From: Myxococcota bacterium
GTDB lineage: Bacteria; Myxococcota_C; UBA6777
Length of the DNA stretch: 13,433 bases
Assembly (NCBI GenBank): GCA_963169055.1
Contig: CAUJFU010000123.1
Coordinates: 1 to 13,433, forward strand
Direction: 5' to 3'
Each line of letters opens with the position of its first letter. The stretch's first letter is position 1. The position numbers and the translations under genes were made by a program. Below the pieces are notes generated by a model that saw only the letters and a program-made list of their open reading frames with translations, searched no databases and was not told the DNA's origin. Shown piece by piece: positions 6,398-13,433 of this stretch.

Positions 6398-7792
6398 ATG
6401 GCGAGAATCTTGGTGATCGACGACAACGACACCATGCGCGAAGGCATGGCGTACACCATCCGCAAAATGGGACACAAAGTCGATGTAGCTTCGGGTGGAA
6501 AAGAAGGCGTCGCTCTGTTTCGCCCCGAAGAAACGGACTTTGTAATCACCGATCTCAAGATGGACGATATGGATGGGCTGAGCGTATTAAAGACGATCAA
6601 AGCCAAAGATCCCGACGTCCTTGTGATGGTCGTCACGGCCTTTGGCACGATCGAAGTGGCCGTCGATGCGATGAAAGCAGGGGCATTCGACTTTATCACC
6701 AAGCCTTTTTCGATGGAGTTGTTGCGCGTAAAAGTCAACAAAGCCCTCGAAGCCCGCGAATGGGTACAAAAGAACGCTCGCCTCAACGAAGAAAACAAGC
6801 TGTTGCGTGACGAGATCGCCGCACCTTACGGTACAAAGGAGATCATCGGAGACAGCGAACCGATGCAGCGGGTGTTCAAATTGCTGCGGAAAGTCGCCGC
6901 CTCCGACTCCACCGTCCACATCTTCGGCGAATCAGGGACGGGCAAAGAGCTTGTCGCACGAGCGATCCACGATCTCAGCCCCCGACACGACGGCCCCTTC
7001 ATCAAGATTAATTGTAGCGCCTTGCCAGAGACTTTGTTGGAAAGCGAGTTGTTCGGTCACGAGAAAGGGGCGTTTACCAACGCCATCAAGCGCAAGCTTG
7101 GGCGTTTTGAACTTGCCGACAAAGGCACGATCTTTCTCGATGAGATCGGCGATATCTCTCAAACCGTCCAAGTCAAACTCTTGCGTGTCCTCCAAGAAAA
7201 AGAATTCGAGCGCCTTGGTGGTGAACAGCCGATCAAAGTCGATGTGCGCATCATCTCCGCAACCAACAAAGACCTCCAAAAAGAAGTCGACGCAGGTCGT
7301 TTCCGCGAAGACTTGTTCTATCGCCTTCATATCTTGCCTGTGTCCTTGCCTCCGCTTCGTGCTCGCCTCGATGACTTGGCGCTTTTGGTCGATCACTTCC
7401 TCAAAAAGCTCCAGCCACGCACCCTGCATGGAGTCGAGCAGATCCACCCCGAAGTCTTCGCCACATTCCGCACCTACCCTTGGCCGGGAAACGTCCGTGA
7501 ACTCGAAAACGTCATGGAACAAGCCCTCGTCTTTTCCGAAGGAAAAGAACTCCGCGTCGACGATCTCCCTCCCCACCTCCACCAACGCCCCACCTCCATC
7601 CCCGCCAAAGTCGACGGCCTCTCCTTTGCCCTTGGCGATCAACCTCTCCCTCAAATCCTCGATGATATCGAAAAAGCCCTCATCCTCGAAGCCTACGAAA
7701 AAGCCAACAAAGTCAAAGCCGAAACCGCCCGCATCCTCGGTATCAAAACCTCTGCTCTCTACTACAAACTCGAAAAATACGGCATCTCCTAA
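6398..7792 (+). CDS. NtrC-family sigma-54-dependent response regulator
   Basis: A 464-residue three-domain activator. The receiver domain (1-120) has the acidic pair Asp8/Asp9, phosphoacceptor Asp52 (ITDLKM), Thr80 and Lys102 (TKPF). The AAA+ sigma-54 interaction domain (about 149-380) has Walker A GESGTGKE (177-184), the sigma-54-contact loop as GAFTNA (224-229) instead of GAFTGA, Walker [10 protein letters not shown] (Asp248/Glu249), the FREDLFYRL arginine-finger region (302-310) and [12 protein letters not shown]. The C-terminus (about 425-464) is a Fis-type helix-turn-helix with [19 protein letters not shown]. When phosphorylated it should oligomerise and drive sigma-54 promoters by ATP hydrolysis. 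No histidine kinase is in the window, so it is an orphan here. Start: ATG at 6398, with GGAG 6 bases upstream; the ATG at 6386 overlaps that site and has none of its own. Confidence 0.97.
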   Translation: MARILVIDDNDTMREGMAYTIRKMGHKVDVASGGKEGVALFRPEETDFVITDLKMDDMDGLSVLKTIKAKDPDVLVMVVTAFGTIEVAVDAMKAGAFDFITKPFSMELLRVKVNKALEAREWVQKNARLNEENKLLRDEIAAPYGTKEIIGDSEPMQRVFKLLRKVAASDSTVHIFGESGTGKELVARAIHDLSPRHDGPFIKINCSALPETLLESELFGHEKGAFTNAIKRKLGRFELADKGTIFLDEIGDISQTVQVKLLRVLQEKEFERLGGEQPIKVDVRIISATNKDLQKEVDAGRFREDLFYRLHILPVSLPPLRARLDDLALLVDHFLKKLQPRTLHGVEQIHPEVFATFRTYPWPGNVRELENVMEQALVFSEGKELRVDDLPPHLHQRPTSIPAKVDGLSFALGDQPLPQILDDIEKALILEAYEKANKVKAETARILGIKTSALYYKLEKYGIS

Positions 7793-7867
7793 CCCACAAA
7801 CAACTTGCACCATCACTCTGTTTTGTTTGGTTGATGGGATGGTCTTTTGTACGGTGGGGTGGTCTTG

Positions 7868-7888
7868 TTTGTCTGCTGGAGTTCCACC
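7868..7888 (+). repeat. Direct repeat, copy 1
   Basis: This 21-bp stretch (core GTTCCACC) matches 8021-8041 at 19 of 21 positions, 153 bp apart. Copy 1 overlaps the left arm of the terminator below; copy 2 overlaps the first palindrome of the GC-rich element. Confidence 0.65.
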
Positions 7889-7923
7889 AGATCACCTTGA
7901 TCGATCTGTGTGATGGTGGTTTT
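7884..7923 (+). terminator. Probable rho-independent terminator
   Basis: CCACC (7884-7888) pairs with GGTGG (7915-7919), and ATCAC (7891-7895) with GTGAT (7910-7914), with a 2-base bulge, giving ten pairs around a 14-base loop. TTTT (7920-7923) follows at once. It lies about 90 bp after the response-regulator stop and would end transcription from the left. Confidence 0.5.
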
Positions 7924-7934
7924 ATAGCAGAGGT

Positions 7935-8007
7935 CGATTGAAGAGGTGATAGATAGAGACCCAAAGCCACGGACGTTACGGCCTTCTTTTGGTCACCAGT
8001 TCAATCG
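7935..8007. repeat. Inverted repeat with 15-bp arms
   Basis: CGATTGAAGAGGTGA (7935-7949) and TCACCAGTTCAATCG (7993-8007) are complementary at 13 of 15 positions across a 43-bp spacer. Inside, CCAAA (7961-7965) with TTTGG (7988-7992) and GCC (7966-7968) with GGC (7980-7982) can extend the pairing. It could be a structured RNA, a cruciform or the remains of a small non-autonomous element. Confidence 0.55.
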
Positions 8008-8020
8008 TCCCGTGCTATTA

Positions 8021-8078
8021 TTTGTCTGGTGGGGTTCCACCCCACACCCCGCAAGGGGCCGCAGCCCCCTTGACCCCG
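8021..8078. repeat. GC-rich REP-like double hairpin (includes direct repeat copy 2)
   Basis: Two palindromes stand in tandem. GTGGGGT (8029-8035) with ACCCCAC (8039-8045) forms a perfect 7-bp stem with a TCC loop. CAAGGGG (8052-8058) with CCCCTTG (8066-8072) forms a second 7-bp stem. ACCCCGCA flanks the second hairpin on both sides (8046-8053 and 8073-8080). From general experience this kind of GGGGTTCCACCCC / CAAGGGG...CCCCTTG element recurs between genes of many bacteria; I cannot count copies in this genome. Confidence 0.65.
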
Positions 8079-8199
8079 CATCGGCGGAGTGAATCGGCGT
8101 TTTTCAAACTTACAGCACTGCCGCTTGAAACAGCACGAACGTGTCTTTTTTTGGACGCATGAGAACGAAACGATCGCGGTAAGTCCTTTGTGTCGGCTC

Positions 8200-8228
8200 T
8201 TGTCAACCACAATATTCCATTCTACTAT
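8200..8228 (+). promoter_or_regulatory. Sigma-70-type promoter for the tubulin/vWA operon
   Basis: TTGTCA (8200-8205), a 17-bp spacer, and TACTAT (8223-8228) are close to the TTGACA/TATAAT consensus. Transcription would start near 8235, about 43 bases before the ATG at 8278. It lies just after the repeat-rich spacer and terminator, where an operon promoter is expected. Confidence 0.6.
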
Positions 8229-8277
8229 CCGTTTTCTTATAGCTGATCAGCGCGAACGACAAGAAAACAGGCACGCC

Positions 8278-9780
8278 ATGACAACACCTCGTTCCGATCA
8301 AACACAATGCGTCTTCTTTCAATCACACCCTTGCCCTGCCGACTCGACCCCTGCGATATGCCCAAACTGCCATCGACAAACCATCTCCTGTCCCAAATGC
8401 CATACGAAAAATCGCCCTATCGCTCGATTCTGCCGAGCTTGCGGCCACGCCATCCCATCCCTCGGACTCTGGGCCATGATGAGCGGAAATGCCTGCCGAA
8501 CCTCTACGTGTGATGCTTCTTCTCTTTCCGCTTCTTCCTCGGAAACACCTTGGGAATACGAACGTTCCACGCTCGCCTATCCCCCTCGTGAGATCCGACA
8601 CTTTTCCCCTCAACCTGTCTGGACAGACGAAGTTCTTGTCGTACATTCTCACGACCGCCACCAACGCCAAGAACCCCATCTCTCTCTTCTCGAACCTCAC
8701 TCAGGCCGCCTATTTGCCTCGATCCCTCACGCTTGGAAAAACGAACTCTCTTTCTCTCTCACCTCCAACGGCGTCGATCTGTGGGCGCGAAACGACCACC
8801 AACTCCTCCATTATTCTCTGCTACGCGACCTCTCCTTTTGCTCGCAAACTGCGCTTCCTCCCCAACCAGCACCCCACGCTGCACCCCTCTGGTTCTCCCC
8901 ATCCCCAAAAGATCCTCACATCGGCCTTTTGTGCATCTTAGGCCAACACGCCATCTCTTGTTTCCGCCGCAACTTGAGCCAAACAACCTCCATCCCCCTC
9001 GCTTGGAATAAAAAAACAGACCTCTCCGAATATCGCTCTCTTTGTGCTTCTTGGCCTTATCTTTTTGCGAACTCTGCAAAGGGTGACTTTCTTTGCGTTC
9101 GTTTCTCCGATCCAGACGGATCTTACGAGATCATCGAGCAAGGGACACTTCCGAATCCATCCGCCTCTCACAACTCCCTCTACTCCGCACCTCTCTACGC
9201 AGACGGATCCTTTTGGATCGAATGGATCACCCCTCCCCATTCATCCTCAACAAGCTCCTCTCCTCTCTCTCAAGAAGCCCTTGGATCGGGATTGATTGCT
9301 TTCTCCCCCGAACACGCACCCCGAACCTACCACGCACAACGAACCTTGCGATTCGAAGCCGCCGATCTGCATCTCTCTCTTCGCTATCCTCCCCTCTACA
9401 ACGCTTTGAACCACCGCATCCTTCTTTATACCGGCCATCACCCGGGCCGAAATACATTCTTTCTTTTCCAGCCAGCTAGCCAACAGTTTGCTCCACTCCA
9501 AACCTCCTTGGATACGCTTTACCGATACAAATCCATTTCTTGCGGGCATCAGTTCTGGTTCGCAAAAGATTCGCATCACCTGTGTGCGTTATCTCTCACA
9601 ACAGGCCATCATCATATCCATAGCGTCACACACGAATTGACTCAAAAAAAGATCGAAGGAACACCCATCATCAAAGCAAGACGTGTTCTGATCCCCATGC
9701 AAGATCGCTATCTTTCGATTTGTACGCCTGAAGGCTCCCAACATACAAAACCTTCCGCTACACAAAACTTTCCATCATAA
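8278..9780 (+). CDS. Zinc-ribbon protein with a propeller-like C-terminal region
   Basis: A 500-residue protein with no signal peptide or membrane helix, so probably cytoplasmic. The N-terminus carries paired cysteine knuckles: C28PNC31, C38PKC41 and C52RAC55, plus C11 and C19. C38-x2-C41-x10-C52-x2-C55 is a standard zinc ribbon, and the others may form a second one. Residues 65-500 are rich in short beta strands with Trp, Tyr and His, with phrases such as LSLLEPHSGRLFASIP and LCALSLTTGHHH that read like PQQ- or WD-type propeller blades; no named family is recognised. A Ser-rich loop (HSSSTSSSPLS) interrupts the middle. Start: ATG at 8278 with a weak AGG upstream; earlier in-frame codons run through the promoter. 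It ends 10 bp before the vWA gene. The coding strand is notably C/T-rich and G-poor. It is probably a scaffold or sensor for the neighbouring system, by context only. Confidence 0.85.
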   Translation: MTTPRSDQTQCVFFQSHPCPADSTPAICPNCHRQTISCPKCHTKNRPIARFCRACGHAIPSLGLWAMMSGNACRTSTCDASSLSASSSETPWEYERSTLAYPPREIRHFSPQPVWTDEVLVVHSHDRHQRQEPHLSLLEPHSGRLFASIPHAWKNELSFSLTSNGVDLWARNDHQLLHYSLLRDLSFCSQTALPPQPAPHAAPLWFSPSPKDPHIGLLCILGQHAISCFRRNLSQTTSIPLAWNKKTDLSEYRSLCASWPYLFANSAKGDFLCVRFSDPDGSYEIIEQGTLPNPSASHNSLYSAPLYADGSFWIEWITPPHSSSTSSSPLSQEALGSGLIAFSPEHAPRTYHAQRTLRFEAADLHLSLRYPPLYNALNHRILLYTGHHPGRNTFFLFQPASQQFAPLQTSLDTLYRYKSISCGHQFWFAKDSHHLCALSLTTGHHHIHSVTHELTQKKIEGTPIIKARRVLIPMQDRYLSICTPEGSQHTKPSATQNFPS

Positions 9781-9790
9781 GGATATCCCG

Positions 9791-11374
9791 ATGTATGCGC
9801 CTTACTCTTCCCATACAACACAACGCCACATCTCCCTCGCCCTCCAACTCCTTTGCTTTCTTTTTGCCTCAAGCCTTGCGCTCCCCACCCCATCCCACGC
9901 ACAAGACTCCAAACCTCGCCACGTCATCGTCTCCGTCGATGTATCAAAAAGTATGTGGAGCGGTATCAAACCCAACAACCATCGAAAAGCCGCTCTTCTG
10001 CGCCTTCATGCTATCCTTGCTGAGATCTTGTTCTCCACCGATCCGATCCTTCCTTCTCAAAACGACCAGATCGTGATGCCCGGAAAAGTCCCCCGCCCAC
10101 TCTTGCGCGCACAAGACTTCTTGAGCCTCTCTCTTTTTGGAAATGAATTCTCCACTCTTTTCCTACACCAACCACGAAACTCTGTCTCCGAACGAATCTT
10201 TCGCGAAAAATTACCCGATCCAGCAACCTACTGGAAATCCATGAAAGATCGCTACAGCTTGATCGCCATCGCAAAGACCCAAGCCCTCCGTGACCTCGAA
10301 CGTTACACCAATCAAACGAACTACCTCGTCCTCGTCACCGACGACGTCGACGACGGCGGACTCCCCGGGTCAGACATCTTTCGCCGCAGCCAAGAGGCCA
10401 AAGAATCTCTCGAACGCGAACTCCGCAACAAAAGCATGCAGCCGATCTTCTCCATCCGCGTGCAAAAACATATCTCCATCCGCTTGTACCTCCTCCAACA
10501 CACCGAAAAGACCCCCGCAGAAAAAACTCCCACCCCCGCGCCCATCGCCCTTCCAGCCCCCGTCATTCTCAAAGTCGAACCGATCCTTGCCCAACCCACT
10601 TCCGAGGGCGAAAACATTGTCCAAAAAGTTCGAATTAATTCTCCGACAGAATGGAAACAACATCAGCTTAAAAGCGTTCAGTACGTTGTCTCGCACAACG
10701 ATCAACCCATCGCAAAACAACTGATCAACCTCAACCAAAAACTCGATCAACCCCAAACCACCATCCCCATCACCATCCCAAAAAACAAAGTCCACGAAAC
10801 ACAACCCTTCCAAGTCGTGATGAAACTTCAATTTCTGAGTCCCACCAACCAAACCATCGAAAAAGAAGCTGCGTTCTCTTTCCCTGCTATCTCCAAACCA
10901 AATACCTGCCAAAAAGACACGGATTGTCCGCAAAAACCCACCCCCCAGACCTGCAAAGAACAACGGTGTATCGCTCAAACTTCGTCTGGAAGTGACGACT
11001 CGATCATCCTCCTTCTCGTTTCTCTCTCTGTTATTATAGTTTTTTCTGTAGTCGCTTTTGCTGTATTTCGCGCCTTTTCTTCCTCTTCAAAATCCATCAT
11101 GATCTCCGTGCGCTTTGAAAGCCCATCTCAACAAAAACACGAGATATTTACGCTCGCACCCGGCTCCAAAGTCTACCTTGCCGAACGCAACGATGGACAA
11201 CTCTTCTTCGATATCCATGCCCCCAACCACGTCCTCGAATGGAAAAAAGATCACATGCTGATCCATCTCCCCGACGGAGAGCAAAAAGAACTCCCCTTTC
11301 AACGGCCTTTTTCTCTTTTCCAAGGGCAACTTATCATCGAAAACACGCTGCACGAAGCGTCGGAAGAAGTGTAG
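9791..11374 (+). CDS. Secreted, membrane-anchored von Willebrand A domain protein
   Basis: A 527-residue protein. The signal peptide (1-37) ends SHA before Gln38. The vWA domain (about 43-225) has the metal-site motif D50VSKS54 and the later acidic turn LVTDDVDDGG (181-190). A Pro-rich hinge (about 239-258) precedes a beta-sandwich-like region (about 259-366). A Cys motif, C373-x5-C379-x8-C388-x4-C393, is probably disulphide bonded. A transmembrane helix spans about 404-427, and a beta-rich C-terminal domain of about 95 residues should be cytoplasmic. The vWA part would thus face the periplasm, with the tail positioned to contact the cytoplasmic tubulin-like protein. Start: ATG at 9791, with AAGGA (9779-9783) overlapping the stop of the preceding gene, a sign of coupling. 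vWA proteins adjoin FtsZ-like genes in known bacterial neighbourhoods. Confidence 0.93.
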   Translation: MYAPYSSHTTQRHISLALQLLCFLFASSLALPTPSHAQDSKPRHVIVSVDVSKSMWSGIKPNNHRKAALLRLHAILAEILFSTDPILPSQNDQIVMPGKVPRPLLRAQDFLSLSLFGNEFSTLFLHQPRNSVSERIFREKLPDPATYWKSMKDRYSLIAIAKTQALRDLERYTNQTNYLVLVTDDVDDGGLPGSDIFRRSQEAKESLERELRNKSMQPIFSIRVQKHISIRLYLLQHTEKTPAEKTPTPAPIALPAPVILKVEPILAQPTSEGENIVQKVRINSPTEWKQHQLKSVQYVVSHNDQPIAKQLINLNQKLDQPQTTIPITIPKNKVHETQPFQVVMKLQFLSPTNQTIEKEAAFSFPAISKPNTCQKDTDCPQKPTPQTCKEQRCIAQTSSGSDDSIILLLVSLSVIIVFSVVAFAVFRAFSSSSKSIMISVRFESPSQQKHEIFTLAPGSKVYLAERNDGQLFFDIHAPNHVLEWKKDHMLIHLPDGEQKELPFQRPFSLFQGQLIIENTLHEASEEV

Positions 11375-11424
11375 CCTGTCCAACCTGCTTCTTGTCAGAT
11401 TTTACTTTTATCAAGGAGACCAAC

Positions 11425-11793
11425 ATGCTTCATTCGATAAAAAGCTATCTCTCCCATCCTTATTTTCTGGAGCACTTTGTACTCTTCTGCTTTTCTGCTT
11501 ACCTCCTTTGTTATCTATTGATCCGCTTTCTTAGCTGGACCAAAGCAAAAGACACCTCTCCTCTTCGAGAACTTGTCAAAGACGGCTACGATAGCTGGTT
11601 GTGGGGATTCGTCGCACATTGTCTCGTCATGTTGATCTTGTCCTTTGTCCTCTTCTACAAGATCTGGCAACAAAAACGCCTCTCCTTTGATTGGGTGTAT
11701 CTCCCGCCCTCTTTGCTATTTCTGATTATCGATGCTGTCTGCTTGCTTGTTATCTCCAAGCGAAAACAAGAACTACTCGACATCCTGCACTAA
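11425..11793 (+). CDS. Three-helix membrane protein, unknown function
   Basis: A 122-residue protein beginning MLHSIKSYLSHPYFLEHF. Hydrophobic helices lie at about 15-38, 58-81 and 90-111. Basic clusters follow each helix (WTKAK, QQKR, SKRK), and a soluble stretch (40-57) separates the first two. No family is recognised. Start: ATG at 11425, with AAGGAG 6 bases upstream. It lies 50 bp after the vWA gene and 11 bp before the tubulin-like gene, whose Shine-Dalgarno overlaps this gene's TAA. Its place between a membrane vWA protein and a cytoskeletal GTPase suggests a membrane anchor or assembly partner, which is inference from position. Confidence 0.82.
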   Translation: MLHSIKSYLSHPYFLEHFVLFCFSAYLLCYLLIRFLSWTKAKDTSPLRELVKDGYDSWLWGFVAHCLVMLILSFVLFYKIWQQKRLSFDWVYLPPSLLFLIIDAVCLLVISKRKQELLDILH

Positions 11794-11804
11794 GGAGAAC
11801 ACCC

Positions 11805-13433
11805 ATGTTTATCAAACCCACCCTGTTTATTGGCATCGGCACCAGTGGAACCGAGATCATCCAACAACTCCGACGCCATGTCTTTGAAGAATTCCAAGTG
11901 GCTGCTCTGCCTTGCTTTTCTTATATCGCGATCGAAACCAATGTGAAAAATTCTGGAGAAGACAAACAGCTCCCCAATCTCGACACGATGCAGATCGAAG
12001 AAAAAATCCAGATGCTCCACATCGGACTCCCCGATGTCTCCACCTTCCGCCGCTCTCTCCAAGAACCCGGGGCCGAATCGCAGTGGGGCGATCTGCGCAA
12101 ATGGCTCGCTCCGCATCTCCTTGATGTCTCCTCCGCTTCCTTTGAAGATGGGGCCGCAAATACGCGGATGATCGGACGCCTATGTTTATGGTACAATTGG
12201 AGGTCTCTCACTCGAACCATCCAAAATACGTACGATCGTATTAACAACGCCGCCGCAAAAGACCGCACCAAAGACCTGATCAGTCACTACTTAAAGAACA
12301 AAAATCGAGAAAAAGAAGACATTGACGTAAGCAGTCACTGCGATGTCTACATCGTCGGAACCCTCTGCGGCGGTACGGGCAGCGGCAGTTTTATCGATCT
12401 CGGATACTTTGCCAACCACATCCTGCTTAAACAAGGACTCGTGGGGTCGCTAGGAAACTGGAAATATGGAGATAGTTCAGATGTTTATGGTATCTTTACG
12501 GTCGCGGATCTGGACACGGCAGACAACCGTATTTACGCCGCCAACACCTACGCTGCGCTTGCAGAGCTGGACTACTATTTCCATGACGAATCTTCTTACA
12601 ATATCCGATTCCCTGGTGCTCCTGACACCGCTCACCTAGGGAATGCCAACCCCTACCGCTGGGTTGATCTCGTCAGCCGCTCAACTTCCGAGTCCGATGT
12701 CCACTTTCGCGTCCCAAGCGGTCTCCACGATCTCCACGCCACAGTCGCGTTGAACCTCTTTTGCAACGTCGTGACTCCGATGATGGCGACACGCACAAGC
12801 AAATGGTCCGACTATCCCGTCCAGCACCCAAACTTTAGCAAGCTGAACCTACTCGGACACGTCCATCGCCTCAATACCTTCGGGATCTCCGCCTTTTGGT
12901 TCCCAAAACACCGTATTGGTCAAGGCGTTGCAGCCAAACTTGGCCTGCTCTTTTGTGAACGCAGCCTTCAAACCTCCGAAAGCGGAGAACTGCACCTCGA
13001 AAAAGAAGTCCAGCAAGAGATGGCCCAGATCTGGCCCCATCTGCTCAACAACCTCTTGTTTGATCAAACCCTTGGTACCGACCTCAAAAACGAGATCGCA
13101 AAAAGCCTGAGCGCCAACAAAGCCCAACTTCTGACCTCCAAAAATATCGAACACGCTTTGCTCAACCTGCCTCAAGAACGGCCCATCTCTAAAGAATACG
13201 AACCAGACGGCAAGTTCACAAAACTGATCCAAGGACGACTGCTCCCCTTTGAAAAACAACTCCACGAAAAGATATCCAATCTCCAAAACCGCCTCGCCCA
13301 CAAATCCATCGCTTATAAACAACAATACACACAAAAATTACACGACTATTTCGCTCAATGGCTGCAATCTGCGCCCTCTTCTCATCCCATGATCACGACG
13401 CTTCAAGAGGTTAAATTTTACCTCCGTGTCCTT
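11805..13433 (+). CDS. Tubulin/FtsZ-superfamily protein (Tubulin_2-like), 3' end outside the window
   Basis: Open from the ATG at 11805 to the last base, giving 543 residues without a stop. The N-terminus MFIKPTLFIGIGTSGTEII gives the first glycine loop (G10IGTSG15). GAANTRMIGRL (116-126) resembles the phosphate-contact loop of the bacterial tubulin-like family. VGTLCGGTGSGSFIDLG (184-200) is the tubulin/FtsZ signature (usual GGGTGSG, here with Cys188 first). NTYAALAELDYY (247-258) matches the helix after the nucleotide-binding core. The part beyond about 390 is helical and charged, possibly coiled coil. The protein should bind GTP and polymerise in the cytoplasm. It is distinct from cell-division FtsZ in length and sequence. 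The Shine-Dalgarno AAGGAG (11792-11797) overlaps the preceding stop. The family resembles the FtsZ-like proteins predicted to act with vWA partners in membrane remodelling. Confidence 0.92.
   Translation, partial: MFIKPTLFIGIGTSGTEIIQQLRRHVFEEFQVAALPCFSYIAIETNVKNSGEDKQLPNLDTMQIEEKIQMLHIGLPDVSTFRRSLQEPGAESQWGDLRKWLAPHLLDVSSASFEDGAANTRMIGRLCLWYNWRSLTRTIQNTYDRINNAAAKDRTKDLISHYLKNKNREKEDIDVSSHCDVYIVGTLCGGTGSGSFIDLGYFANHILLKQGLVGSLGNWKYGDSSDVYGIFTVADLDTADNRIYAANTYAALAELDYYFHDESSYNIRFPGAPDTAHLGNANPYRWVDLVSRSTSESDVHFRVPSGLHDLHATVALNLFCNVVTPMMATRTSKWSDYPVQHPNFSKLNLLGHVHRLNTFGISAFWFPKHRIGQGVAAKLGLLFCERSLQTSESGELHLEKEVQQEMAQIWPHLLNNLLFDQTLGTDLKNEIAKSLSANKAQLLTSKNIEHALLNLPQERPISKEYEPDGKFTKLIQGRLLPFEKQLHEKISNLQNRLAHKSIAYKQQYTQKLHDYFAQWLQSAPSSHPMITTLQEVKFYLRVL

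Larger units (their letters stand above)
7793..8277. other. 485-bp gene-free spacer rich in inverted repeats
   Basis: No reading frame here looks coding. The codons preceding the ATG at 8278 in the same frame run through a promoter-like sequence and lack protein character. The spacer holds, in order, a probable terminator, an inverted repeat, a GC-rich double hairpin and a promoter, each listed separately. A possible extra hairpin, ACCATC (7809-7814) with GATGGT (7838-7843) followed by CTTTTG, lies just after the response-regulator stop. Confidence 0.6.

Noticed and set aside
6932-7816. Minus-strand open frame (294 codons) opposite the response regulator
   Set aside because: Phe/Asp/Glu-rich product mirroring the codon bias of the real gene; no domain.
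6807-7913. Plus-strand open frame (368 codons) overlapping the response regulator
   Set aside because: Ser/Lys/Pro-rich nonsense product in another frame of an unmistakable NtrC-family gene.
7935-8007. tRNA, integron attC site or CRISPR repeat as explanation of the inverted repeat
   Set aside because: No cloverleaf, no attC core motifs and no regularly spaced repeat copies were seen.
8001-8212. Short minus-strand frames across the GC-rich palindromes
   Set aside because: They translate the palindromic repeat itself and are typical spurious calls.
12849-13334. Minus-strand open frame (161 codons) opposite the tubulin-like gene
   Set aside because: Antisense shadow of a gene whose plus-strand frame stays open for 543 codons with family motifs.

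Overview
The window is protein-coding DNA of moderate-to-high GC. It looks like a deltaproteobacterial-type genome, and a Myxococcota or Bradymonadota-like lineage is my best guess. The reasons are an NtrC-type sigma-54 activator, a large FG-GAP/ASPIC surface lipoprotein, a TPR protein with a Pro/Thr-rich linker, and short Cys-spaced motifs (C-x5-C-x8-C-x4-C and similar) that are common in secreted proteins of that group. This is inferred from gene style; no rRNA or other phylogenetic marker is present.

Left part (1-2385, minus strand). lipA (lipoyl synthase) is at 1435-2385. Downstream of it, also on the minus strand, are a signal-peptide/TPR/two-helix membrane protein (377-1321) and a small Cys-rich probable lipoprotein (49-390) that overlaps it by 14 bp. 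The 472-bp gap between lipA and the divergent crp-like gene (2386-2857) holds no intact gene. It does contain what looks like a frameshifted small zinc-ribbon gene on the minus strand (about 2541-2767).

Middle part (2858-7792, plus strand). A CRP/FNR-family regulator (2858-3562) is followed by a 721-aa lipoprotein-like protein with chitobiase-type repeats, DxDGDxxxD (FG-GAP) repeats and a C-terminal ASPIC/UnbV domain (about 3703-5868). Next come a 91-aa protein of unknown function with a GTG start (6074-6349) and a sigma-54 response regulator (6398-7792) with a GAFTNA variant of the usual GAFTGA loop.

The spacer 7793-8277 (485 bp) has no gene. It carries a probable terminator, a 15-bp-arm inverted repeat, two copies of a palindrome-associated direct repeat, a GC-rich double hairpin of the REP-like kind, and a good sigma-70-like promoter that reads into the next block.

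Right part (8278 to the window end, plus strand). Four tightly spaced genes form the most interesting unit. They encode a zinc-ribbon/propeller-like protein (8278-9780), a secreted single-pass membrane protein with a von Willebrand A domain (9791-11374), a three-helix membrane protein (11425-11793), and a bacterial tubulin/FtsZ-superfamily protein with a CGGTGSG nucleotide-binding signature (11805 onward, cut by the window edge). FtsZ-like proteins next to vWA proteins match the genome-context prediction, made by Makarova and Koonin, of a multicomponent membrane-remodelling system. The zinc-ribbon/propeller protein and the three-helix protein would be further candidate components. No RNA gene, CRISPR array, transposase or integrase was found.
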